A stretch of DNA of 11,623 bases. Origin: an uncultured bacterium. Lineage in GTDB: Bacteria > Desulfobacterota > Binatia > HRBIN30. Under the pieces are notes generated by a model. That model made no database searches and was not told the origin of the DNA. It saw only the letters and a list, made by a program, of their open reading frames with translations. Where the stretch lies: assembly GCA_937975525.1 (NCBI GenBank), contig CALJUJ010000683.1:1-11623 (forward strand), given 5' to 3'. Shown piece by piece: positions 1-6,299 of the stretch (its first letter is position 1; each line of letters begins with the position of its first letter). The position numbers and the translations under genes were made by a program.

Positions 1-368
1 CGCGCGAAACGCACGAGGAGGTCGGAATCGCCCTCGACGCAGGCGGCGTCCACCTCGGCCAGCTCGACGACCTGCGCGCGATGAGCCGCGGGCGGCCGGT
101 GGACCTGATCATCTCGCCTTTCGTGTTCGCTTTAGACGGCCCACGGCACTTGCGGACCGAGCCCCGGGAAGTGCAGGCCGCCTTCTGGATCCCGATCCGG
201 ACGCTCTTCGAGCAAGACCCGCGCCGTCCCGGCGGCGGAGCCCCGCGGACGACCAATGGCTACCCCGCCTTCGTTCACGCCGGGCAGTCGATCTGGGGAT
301 TGACCTACCGGATACTTTCCGGCCTGGTCGACGTCCTCGACGCGGGTTCGGCGACGTCGTTGCGTTGA
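1..368 (+). CDS. Nudix hydrolase (CoA pyrophosphatase-like), 3' part
   Basis: The gene is open from the left edge; codons are in frame from base 3 and end at TGA 366-368, leaving 121 visible residues. The visible N-terminus starts inside a Nudix box: RETHEEVGI carries the RE-x2-EE-x-G core that binds the catalytic Mg2+ or Mn2+ in Nudix diphosphatases. The following segment (GQLDDLRA, then DLIISPFVFAL, then the EVQAAFWIPI stretch) resembles the CoA pyrophosphatase branch (NudL/YeaB-like), which hydrolyses CoA and related thioester derivatives to phosphopantetheine and 3',5'-ADP. The Nudix superfamily call is firm; the CoA substrate is an inference from the general layout. The upstream half of the box and the start codon are outside the window. 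The next gene begins 37 bp downstream on the same strand, so co-transcription is possible. Confidence 0.85.
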   Translation, partial: RETHEEVGIALDAGGVHLGQLDDLRAMSRGRPVDLIISPFVFALDGPRHLRTEPREVQAAFWIPIRTLFEQDPRRPGGGAPRTTNGYPAFVHAGQSIWGLTYRILSGLVDVLDAGSATSLR

Positions 369-405
369 CCCCTCCCGGGGCATTCTCTATGCACAGCCAT
401 TCACC

Positions 406-600
406 ATGAAGATTCGCATCTTGCCGGAGCGCAACGAGCTCGACCTTCCGGGCCGGCAGCGGGTTGCCGACGCCCTGCGCCAGCTCGACATGCTGCCCGG
501 TACGGTGATGGTCATCCGCAACGACGAGTTGCTCACCGACGACGCGTGGGTCGAGGAGAACGACACGATTGAGATTCGTCGCGTCATGTCGGGTGGCTGA
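406..600 (+). CDS. ttuB: ThiS/MoaD-like sulfur carrier protein (TtuB-like)
   Basis: A 64-residue beta-grasp (ubiquitin-like) protein that ends exactly in Ser-Gly-Gly. That C-terminus is the hallmark of sulfur carriers, which are adenylated and converted to a thiocarboxylate before donating sulfur. The pattern MKIRILPE, a helix region (VADALRQLDM), TVMVIRNDEL, and a final DTIEIRRVMSGG matches ThiS/MoaD/TtuB proteins of this size. The next gene, 14 bp downstream, is a TtuA-type tRNA thiolase, which makes the tRNA thiolation carrier TtuB the most likely role; ThiS (thiamine) or MoaD (molybdopterin) are possible but have no supporting neighbours here. No clear Shine-Dalgarno precedes ATG 406. An upstream ATG at 389 hits a stop after six codons, so 406 is the only usable ATG nearby. 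Confidence 0.78.
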   Translation: MKIRILPERNELDLPGRQRVADALRQLDMLPGTVMVIRNDELLTDDAWVEENDTIEIRRVMSGG

Positions 601-614
601 TCGGGGATGACGCC

Positions 615-1544
615 GTGAAGTGCAAGCGCTGCCGCGCCAAGGCAGAAATCAAGCTGCGTCAGCACAACGCGGCGTTTTGTCGCACGTGCTTCGTGTTCTT
701 CGTACAGCGCCAGGTGGAGCGAACGATCCGCCAGGAGCGCATGATCGCCAACAGCGAGCCGGTTCTCGTCGCCGTTTCGGGGGGCAAGGACAGCCTCGCT
801 CTGTGGGAGATCCTGCACGCGCTCGGCTTCACGACGACGGGCCTCCACCTGGCGCTGGGCATCGGCGAATACTCGGCCGAGTCGACCCGCAAGACCAAGG
901 CCTTCGCGGCCCAGCACGAACTGCCGCTCATCACCGCCGACCTCGGTGAGGTCGCCGAACCGGTACCGACGCTGGCACGCTTCACGAACCGTCCGCCCTG
1001 TGCCGCATGCGGTCTCGCCAAGCGGCACTTCATGGACCGCATCGCCAATGAGCGTGGGTTCCCGGTCCTCGCGACCGGCCACAATCTCGACGACGAGGCG
1101 GCCCGGCTCCTCGGCAACGTCATGCGCTGGCAAGGGGACTACCTGGCGAAGCAATCGCCAGTGCTGGAGCCGAACCACGAGCGTTTCGCCCGCAAGGTCC
1201 GGCCGCTGTACCGACTGTCGGAGTACGAGATGGCCGCTTACGCCTTTTTTCGCGGCATCGACTACATCCTCGACGAATGCCCGAACAGCGTCGGCGCCTC
1301 GCAGCTCGTCTACAAGGATGCGCTCAACCGAATCGAGTCGGAGATGCCCGGCGCGAAGATGAGCTTCGTCCGCGAGTTCTTCCGCAGCGCGCAACCGGCG
1401 TTCGCCGCTGCCGAGCGGCCCCCGGACCACGAATGCGATCAGTGCGGGATGCCCTGCTTCGGGTCGACTTGCGCGTTTTGCCGCCTGCGCCGCGAGGTCG
1501 ACGCCAAACGGCCGTCGCCGCCCAGTCCCCCTACTCCACACTGA
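615..1544 (+). CDS. ttuA: tRNA 2-thiolation enzyme, TtuA/Ncs6 family
   Basis: A 309-residue PP-loop ATPase that adenylates a tRNA uridine and replaces O2 with sulfur. All family landmarks are visible: an N-terminal zinc finger (C3-x2-C6 and C22-x2-C25), the PP-loop SGGKDS at 55-60, the GHNLDDEA motif at about 155-162, and a C-terminal zinc finger with C274, C277, C286 and C289. C129-x2-C132 plus C222 match in spacing the three cysteines that hold the catalytic 4Fe-4S cluster in Thermus TtuA. In bacteria this family makes 2-thioribothymidine at tRNA position 54; archaeal and eukaryotic relatives act at U34, which bacteria normally leave to MnmA. The start is GTG 615; the only nearby ATG (607) is closed by a stop after three codons. 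The gene lies between the carrier gene (14 bp gap) and the TrmI gene (8 bp gap), indicating one transcript. Family membership is near certain; position 54 is an inference. Confidence 0.85.
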   Translation: MKCKRCRAKAEIKLRQHNAAFCRTCFVFFVQRQVERTIRQERMIANSEPVLVAVSGGKDSLALWEILHALGFTTTGLHLALGIGEYSAESTRKTKAFAAQHELPLITADLGEVAEPVPTLARFTNRPPCAACGLAKRHFMDRIANERGFPVLATGHNLDDEAARLLGNVMRWQGDYLAKQSPVLEPNHERFARKVRPLYRLSEYEMAAYAFFRGIDYILDECPNSVGASQLVYKDALNRIESEMPGAKMSFVREFFRSAQPAFAAAERPPDHECDQCGMPCFGSTCAFCRLRREVDAKRPSPPSPPTPH

Positions 1545-1552
1545 GCACGAAC

Positions 1553-2347
1553 ATGACCCACGCGATCGCCGCCGGCGACAATCTCCTCTTCATCGACCGA
1601 AAGAACCGCGAATACTTGCGGAGGATTCGCGCCGATCGACCGATCAAGCTACGCGACGGCACCGTCGCCGCCGAGGAGCTGATCGGCAAGCCCGAAGGGA
1701 CGTACGTGCAAACCAGCGCCGGCGACGGCTTCCTCGCGCTGCGCCCAACCTATGCACAGCTGATTCCCAACCTCCCGCGACAAGCGCAGGTCATCTACCC
1801 CAAGGATGCCGCGAGTATCCTTCTCTGGGGCGACATCTACCCGGGCGCACGAGTGATCGAAGTGGGCACCGGCCCTGGTGCCCTCAGCATGGCCATGCTG
1901 CGCGCCATCGGGCCTTCGGGCCAGCTCGTCTCCTATGAGCTGCGCGAGGAGTTCGCGGCGCTCGCACGCGAGAACGTAGAACGGTTCTTCGGCGCCTGTC
2001 CGAATTGGGAGATCAAGCTGCGTGACGCCCGCGAGGGCTTCGACGAAACGGAGGTCGATCGGCTGACGATCGACATGTCCGAGCCCTGGGAAGTCCTTCC
2101 TGGTGCAGCGGCCGCACTGCGCCCCGGCGGCGTCCTGGTCATCTACGTCCCGACCGCGACGCAACTCCGTGAGGCCGGCGACGCGCTTGCTGCCGATCGT
2201 CGGTTCGCCGTGACGCAAACGTTCGAGACCATGCTGCGAACCTGGCACGTGGCCGGGCGCAGCGTACGACCCGATCATCGCATGGTTGCGCACACCGGCT
2301 TTCTCATGATCAGCCGGCGCGTGGTTCCCGCAGCCTCCCCGACCTAA
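1553..2347 (+). CDS. trmI: tRNA (adenine-58-N1)-methyltransferase, TrmI family
   Basis: A 264-residue class I SAM-dependent methyltransferase. The frame stays open upstream to 1277 inside ttuA, but ATG 1553, 8 bp after the ttuA stop, gives the normal TrmI N-terminus. Visible features are a small N-terminal beta domain, then QVIYPKDAASILLWGDI (79-95), the SAM-binding loop VIEVGTGPGA (101-110), the acidic ribose-binding end of strand 2 (YELREEF), and DMSEPW (174-179), corresponding to the D-x-PEPW active-site motif. Near the C-terminus RPDHRMVAHTGFL is the conserved substrate-side motif. TrmI forms a tetramer that methylates N1 of A58 in the T-loop of tRNA. Its position directly behind a TtuA-type thiolase fits a shared T-loop modification role. 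No strong ribosome binding site is seen, so translation is probably coupled to ttuA. Confidence 0.87.
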   Translation: MTHAIAAGDNLLFIDRKNREYLRRIRADRPIKLRDGTVAAEELIGKPEGTYVQTSAGDGFLALRPTYAQLIPNLPRQAQVIYPKDAASILLWGDIYPGARVIEVGTGPGALSMAMLRAIGPSGQLVSYELREEFAALARENVERFFGACPNWEIKLRDAREGFDETEVDRLTIDMSEPWEVLPGAAAALRPGGVLVIYVPTATQLREAGDALAADRRFAVTQTFETMLRTWHVAGRSVRPDHRMVAHTGFLMISRRVVPAASPT

Positions 2348-2404
2348 CCGGCTTGCGTTGCCCACACCCGTGGGCTACTCGACCTCCCGAGCGCAATCAT
2401 TCTC

Positions 2405-2410
2405 AGGAGG
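2405..2410 (+). promoter_or_regulatory. Strong ribosome binding site for the 2420 gene
   Basis: A perfect AGGAGG lies 9 bp before ATG 2420. It fixes the start of the small membrane protein and contrasts with the weak initiation sites of the three tRNA-modification genes upstream, suggesting independent and stronger translation. Confidence 0.8.
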
Positions 2411-2419
2411 CGGAGCAAC

Positions 2420-2848
2420 ATGTCGGACTATGCAGAAAACGAGAGTGTCTGGGGGCCGATCATCGGCTGGGGAATGCTCGGCGTCTTCGCGATCGGCTTC
2501 GCCTGGTACGTCGGCGCCCCCCTGATCATGGGTGAACGCTGGGCCGAAAAGCAGGACGAGGCCATCGAGTTGGTCCGCAGCTTCTCCCCGGCCGGCCAGG
2601 ACGAATCACTCTACGACCTGATTCGCGCCTACTCGCTGAAGATGCGCAACAACGACGTCTACATCGGCGAGTTCAGCTGGGACGCTCTACAGCGCGAAGG
2701 GCCCAATTACGAGGTTACGCTGCTGTGGACAGAAGGCACGACCAAGAAGGTTGCCCTCTGGCGCGTCGACTTGGAAGACAAGTCGCTACGCCCGCAAGGC
2801 AACGAGGCCGTCGCCCTGGTCAAGCGCGTCTCGGAAGCGGCCGAGTAG
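2420..2848 (+). CDS. Small single-pass membrane protein, unknown function
   Basis: A 142-residue protein I do not recognise. Residues about 12-37 are a continuous hydrophobic, Gly- and Trp-containing segment (GPIIGWGMLGVF onward), a probable transmembrane helix following a short acidic N-terminus. The remaining roughly 100 residues are soluble and charged, with predicted alternation of a helical part (WAEKQDEAIELVRSF, then a Leu-Ile-Arg stretch) and beta strands near the end (YEVTLLWTEGTTKKVALWRVDLE). This layout suits a membrane-anchored small alpha/beta domain, but no family can be named. The start is ATG 2420 with an excellent AGGAGG. It is 72 bp after trmI on the same strand and ends 18 bp before a convergent gene's stop codon, so it is the last gene of the plus-strand block. 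Confidence 0.72.
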   Translation: MSDYAENESVWGPIIGWGMLGVFAIGFAWYVGAPLIMGERWAEKQDEAIELVRSFSPAGQDESLYDLIRAYSLKMRNNDVYIGEFSWDALQREGPNYEVTLLWTEGTTKKVALWRVDLEDKSLRPQGNEAVALVKRVSEAAE

Positions 2849-2863
2849 CGGCGGCACGCCGCT
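2847..2863. terminator. Small GC hairpin between convergent genes
   Basis: A 7-bp perfect stem (AGCGGCG pairing with CGCCGCT) with a 3-nt loop sits between the stop at 2846-2848 and the convergent gene's stop at 2867-2869. It could terminate both transcripts, but only a weak CCTTC tract follows on the plus strand and none on the minus strand. Confidence 0.4.
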
Positions 2864-2866
2864 CCT

Positions 2867-3547
2867 TCAGCTCACACGCCGCGCCGCCGCTACGCGCAGC
2901 GCATGCTCCTCGACGAGCTCGTCTTCACACATGCGCATGAAGCCGCGTGACGCGAGCACCAGCAGGACCAAATCGTCGGCAAAGCCGCCGACCATACCCT
3001 GCGGATCCGGCATCAGATCGCGCTGGGCGACGCCGTAGACCACCGCGAACGCGATCAACGCCTTACCGACCGCCGGCGCACGCCCGTCACGTAGCAGGCG
3101 CACGTAAACCGCAGCGCCCGCGGTCAATGCACGGGCGAAAGCAGCCAGCCCCTCGCGACGCCAGACGTCGATCACCGCACGGTCCAGCACGGGCGCCATC
3201 ACCGCGATCCCCAGAAACGCGAGAGCGCCTCCGAGCCACGATTGCCAGCGCGCCAGAGCATTGACGATGACGCGACGCATCTGCCTGAACCGCTTCGATA
3301 TCAACCGAAGGAAACCCGTGGTTCCCGCACTCAATTGGTCTTCCAGTGGCGCCGCTCGCACCCCGCTGAGCACCACCCCGAGCACGGCGGGAAGATTCAC
3401 CGAGGAATCCACGCTGACGACGACCGGCGGCCCGGGAGCCTGAGCGCCGGCAACCGAGGTAGACCCTCCCATGCCGATGATCGCCAGCACAGCGACCATC
3501 AGCGCGGCCCAACGTACCCAGGCAGTCATCGCCGTCGCCGGGTTCAC
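2867..3547 (-). CDS. Exported or membrane DUF1232-domain protein
   Basis: A 226-residue protein starting at GTG 3547, whose first bases overlap the TGA of the upstream receiver gene (GTGA). The overlap supports this start and implies translational coupling. Residues 10-36 form a signal-peptide or signal-anchor segment (WVRWAALMVAVLAIIGMG, then a GAQA cleavage-like site). A second hydrophobic stretch lies at about 105-121. Residues about 148-205 match the DUF1232 (YkvA-like) pattern: YVRLLRDGRAP, then AFAVVYGVAQRDLMPDP, then GGFADDLVLLVLASRGF, with the characteristic Leu-x-Pro-Asp and Asp-Asp elements. The function of DUF1232 is unknown; it is often found in small membrane proteins. Here it has an unusual N-terminal extension of about 145 residues. 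The DUF1232 call is from pattern recognition and is fairly sure; the topology is less so. Confidence 0.7.
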   Translation of the reverse strand: MNPATAMTAWVRWAALMVAVLAIIGMGGSTSVAGAQAPGPPVVVSVDSSVNLPAVLGVVLSGVRAAPLEDQLSAGTTGFLRLISKRFRQMRRVIVNALARWQSWLGGALAFLGIAVMAPVLDRAVIDVWRREGLAAFARALTAGAAVYVRLLRDGRAPAVGKALIAFAVVYGVAQRDLMPDPQGMVGGFADDLVLLVLASRGFMRMCEDELVEEHALRVAAARRVS

Positions 3548-3927
3548 GACTTGAGGCCCAGCAGTCGTTCCACTTTCTCGCGCACGATCGCGGGATCGAC
3601 GATTGGCTTTGGGATGTAGTCGTCACAGCCTGCGGCAAGGGCCTTCTGCTCGTCGCCCGCCATCGCCTGTGCGGTCAGGGCGACGATCGGAATGCCGCGT
3701 CCGACAGGGAGGCTGCGAATTTGGCGGGTCGCCTCCCAACCGTCCATCACGGGCATCTTGAGGTCCATGAAGATCAAGTCCGGACGGTCGACGCGAACGC
3801 GGTCGAGCGCCTCCTCCCCGTTGCCCGCCTCGACGATCTCGAAATCGCCCATACGCTTGAGGCGGTAGACGAGAATACGGCGGTTGTCCAGGTTGTCTTC
3901 GACGACGAGAATCTTCTTCCGATCCAT
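3544..3927 (-). CDS. Single-domain response regulator (CheY-like receiver)
   Basis: A 127-residue stand-alone receiver domain with no output domain. The key residues are visible: acidic pair E10/D11 (ILVVEDN), phosphoacceptor D55 (LIFMDLKMPVMDG), switch T85 (IVALTAQAM) and K107 in DDYIPKP. It should be phosphorylated by a histidine kinase and signal through protein contacts, but no kinase is in the window. The start is taken as ATG 3927, preceded by GGTGGAG. A TTG five codons upstream (3942) is also open but sits in the U-rich tail of a terminator, so it is less likely. Its TGA overlaps the GTG of the DUF1232 gene, so the two form a coupled pair whose joint role is not known. Confidence 0.9.
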   Translation of the reverse strand: MDRKKILVVEDNLDNRRILVYRLKRMGDFEIVEAGNGEEALDRVRVDRPDLIFMDLKMPVMDGWEATRQIRSLPVGRGIPIVALTAQAMAGDEQKALAAGCDDYIPKPIVDPAIVREKVERLLGLKS

Positions 3928-3945
3928 TCCGCTCCACCACAAACA

Positions 3946-3982
3946 AAGAAGGGGTCGACTAGATACTAGCCGACCCCTTCTT
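3946..3982 (-). terminator. Strong bipartite intrinsic terminator of the secreted-protein operon
   Basis: A perfect 12-bp inverted repeat (AAGAAGGGGTCG at 3946-3957, CGACCCCTTCTT at 3971-3982) encloses a further 4-bp CTAG/CTAG stem with a 3-nt loop. Read on the minus strand, the hairpin is followed at once by TTTGTTTG, a U-rich tract. It lies 38 bp past the stop of the last paralog (4020) and just before the receiver gene, so it insulates the two minus-strand units. Confidence 0.82.
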
Positions 3983-4019
3983 CGAATAGAAAGTGCGTTC
4001 GCGGTGTTGGCCGCGATCC

Positions 4020-5186
4020 TTACGGGGTCAACGGGAAGACGTATTCGACGACGTCGACGCCGCCCTCACCGATACCGTTCGGATGAGAGACCGAAAGACC
4101 GGCTCCCCCAAGCGCCTCTTCCACGAGTCCGATCATGCCGCGACCGGCACCCGTCGAATCGACCGGGCGCAGGTGCGTTTGACCAGCGAGCGTACCCTGA
4201 ACGTTGGCGCTGAACACCAAGCCCAGCTCCGAGAGTCCCACCGTCTCGACGCAGTCGATCTCGGTAGCACCGGACATCCGCTGTTCGAACTCGTTGAAAA
4301 CCAAGAACTGGACGACGAGGCCCGTCGGCTCGACCGTGGCCACGTCCGCCGTGCACGGCGACAGCGTCAATGCGGTAGCCGCGGAGTTGTTGTTGCCGAC
4401 GAAGGCACCTTCGAAGAAGTGACCGACGACGAGCTTCGCCGGACATGCCGCATACTCGCGGTCGTCCCCGTCGCCGAGGTCGTCCTCGACGCAATCGCCG
4501 CCCGCGTCGTCACGACCACCCAGGCACATCACCTTGTTGTTCTGGGTCGAGCCGTCCTCGAGAACCGCCTGAACCCCAGTGGCGCTGTAACTGCGAACGT
4601 CGACGGTCGAGCCGCTGACCTCGTAGATCGTCGCCTCGCCCTGAAGATCGTTGCTGTTGACCGGGGTCGCATCGGCATCGTCGTTGACCTGCACGCAGCG
4701 CAGCTCGCCGACGAAGTAGTCCGTGTTCACCGGCGGGATCGCGCCGTCGCCCGGCGCGGGAACGCTCAGGCCCTCATCGACGACCCAACCGGTGGGCTGC
4801 TGGGGCGACAGCACGATGGTGAAGTCGGCAGCGGACCACTGCGGATCGCAGGTCGCCCCTTCGCCAACGCACTCTTCGACCGTGAGACACTCGGCCGCGG
4901 GGCTGCCCGCGGTGTTCGTGCCCGTGCTGCACGTGCCCGTCGCGTTGATGTAGAAGCAGTGCACCGTGATCGGGTCAGCCGCCGTATTGGTGAGCTGGAT
5001 GACCGTATCGATCTCGGTACCCGTGCTGAAGATGTCGTTCGCGTCCGAGACGATGCGCGGGAACACAACGTAGCCAGCCGCTTCGTCCGTCGTGACGGAC
5101 TGAGCGGAGGCCGGCGCGCCCGTGGCGAATCCCACCCCAAGGGCGAGGCCCGCGATCGCCGCCGTCCGAAGAATCTGCGTCCTCAT
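4020..5186 (-). CDS. Secreted Cys-containing protein, paralog 1 of 4 (unknown family)
   Basis: A 388-residue exported protein of a family I do not recognise. Start ATG 5186 is chosen over an upstream start at 5216 because AAAGGAG (5194-5200) sits 7 bp before it and it yields a clean Sec signal peptide (residues 1-28, ending PASA). Family core: YVVFPRIV (39-46), D60-T61 strand, C77 in HCFYINATG, C86, the DFTIVLSPQQP block (121-131), FVGELRC (C164), LQGEA (181-185), EYAACP (C248), LTLSPC (C278), FNEFEQRMS (298-305) and C312. An extra Cys module (C100-x5-C106-x6-C113) is inserted between C86 and W117, and another Asp/Gly-rich insert with C221 and C232 lies before C248. The mature protein is acidic. 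It is last of four tandem paralogs and is followed by a strong terminator. Likely periplasmic or cell-surface; no catalytic motif is apparent. Confidence 0.82.
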   Translation of the reverse strand: MRTQILRTAAIAGLALGVGFATGAPASAQSVTTDEAAGYVVFPRIVSDANDIFSTGTEIDTVIQLTNTAADPITVHCFYINATGTCSTGTNTAGSPAAECLTVEECVGEGATCDPQWSAADFTIVLSPQQPTGWVVDEGLSVPAPGDGAIPPVNTDYFVGELRCVQVNDDADATPVNSNDLQGEATIYEVSGSTVDVRSYSATGVQAVLEDGSTQNNKVMCLGGRDDAGGDCVEDDLGDGDDREYAACPAKLVVGHFFEGAFVGNNNSAATALTLSPCTADVATVEPTGLVVQFLVFNEFEQRMSGATEIDCVETVGLSELGLVFSANVQGTLAGQTHLRPVDSTGAGRGMIGLVEEALGGAGLSVSHPNGIGEGGVDVVEYVFPLTP

Positions 5187-5250
5187 CGGCCGTCTCCTTT
5201 CCACAACTGAAACCATTCCTGTTCCTCACTTGCACCGATGGGCCGACGGC

Positions 5251-6246
5251 TCACGGCGTAGCCGAGAGCGTGATCGACGACGTCGATGCCGCGCCACCGG
5301 TGTGGACGTTACGAGCGGCCGAGCCGCTGACGCCCAGTCCGGTGTCCGAGTGGAAGGACTCGACGACCATCACGACCGGCGAGCTGGCGCTGTACTCGAC
5401 CGTGGCGAACGTCGTCGCCGGGTTGAGCGATGCAGGATCGATCGAGAAGCTGGCCCAGCACGAGAAGCTCGTATCCGGCCCCGAGGTCTGCACCTCGAAC
5501 TCGTTCCACAAGGTCGCGTTGAGGACCACTGACGTGGGCGCACGACGCGAGAAATCGAGGTCGCAGGGCAGGACGGTGACGTTGGTCACGACGGAAGACG
5601 TCTCCCCGAGAACCGGGTCGAGGCCCGGGCTGTCGTCGGGGATGAAGTCGACGCGGTGGACCGTGTCGCACTGCGCGTACTCGTCGCCATCGAGGACCAG
5701 CTCGTTGTCCGACGTACCGCTTCCGGTGCCACTCGTGATGGCGACCGCATTGTAGGCGCTCGTGTTGCGGTCGTCGCCACCGGTCACGTCGCGGATGATG
5801 GCCTCACCCTTGAGCTTGTTCTGGGCGACGGGGACATCATCGACGACTTCGACGCAGACCACCGAGCCCTCGAAATCGCCCTGGGCCGGGATGAGCCCCG
5901 GATCGAGACCGGCGCCGCTGCTACCGAACGAATCGAGCAAGTTCACTGTACGGCCGTTGCTCACGTCCCACTGTGTCGGCTGCTGCTTGGTGAGGCTCAA
6001 ATCGAAGTCGATCGTGCCGCACGTGTCGCCGTCCAAGTAGAAGCAGCGGACCTGGTTGGTCATGTTGCCGGTGTTCGAGATGCGAATGGTGGTGTCCCGG
6101 GTCGCCGAGCTGACGACCTTCGGGAAGATCAAGATCGAACCCGGCCGGTCGTGGTCGACCCCCGCAGATGCCACGGAGGCAGCGAGGGTGCACACCGCGA
6201 ACGCTCCGAGGAGCGCGGTGGTGAGCGCGATTCGCTTTGCCCTCAT
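5251..6246 (-). CDS. Secreted Cys-containing protein, paralog 2 of 4 (shortest form)
   Basis: A 331-residue exported protein, the minimal version of the paralog family. ATG 6246 is preferred over an upstream start at 6303, which would overlap the previous gene; GGAGGAG (6251-6257) lies 4 bp upstream, with further AGGAG-like sequence behind it, and the signal peptide (1-28, ending VASA) then begins normally. Core elements: SILIFPKVV (37-45), DTTIRISN, C68 and C76, IDFDLSLTKQQPTQW (79-93), FEGSVVC (C131), LKGEA (145-149), YNAVAI, EYAQC (C193), VTVLPC (C228), WNEFEVQTS (247-255) and C263. It lacks the three-cysteine insert found in the other three, so C76 is followed within three residues by the DF block. 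It also has only part of the NEFEQR consensus. The gap to the previous gene's stop is 53 bp, consistent with an operon. Function unknown. Confidence 0.82.
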   Translation of the reverse strand: MRAKRIALTTALLGAFAVCTLAASVASAGVDHDRPGSILIFPKVVSSATRDTTIRISNTGNMTNQVRCFYLDGDTCGTIDFDLSLTKQQPTQWDVSNGRTVNLLDSFGSSGAGLDPGLIPAQGDFEGSVVCVEVVDDVPVAQNKLKGEAIIRDVTGGDDRNTSAYNAVAITSGTGSGTSDNELVLDGDEYAQCDTVHRVDFIPDDSPGLDPVLGETSSVVTNVTVLPCDLDFSRRAPTSVVLNATLWNEFEVQTSGPDTSFSCWASFSIDPASLNPATTFATVEYSASSPVVMVVESFHSDTGLGVSGSAARNVHTGGAASTSSITLSATP

Positions 6247-6299
6247 GAGTCTCCTCCTCTCCTTCGTTGTGTCGCTCGTCGAGAACATCCTGAAACCCC

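Noticed and set aside
387..1541. A 384-codon minus-strand open frame across the sulfur carrier and TtuA genes.
   Set aside because: The plus-strand proteins show complete catalytic and metal-binding motifs; the antisense frame is Arg/Ala-rich with no recognisable feature.
1277..1552. N-terminal extension of TrmI by an open frame reaching back to 1277.
   Set aside because: The extension lies inside ttuA in another frame, is Arg/Pro-rich and has no TrmI similarity; ATG 1553 gives the usual family length.
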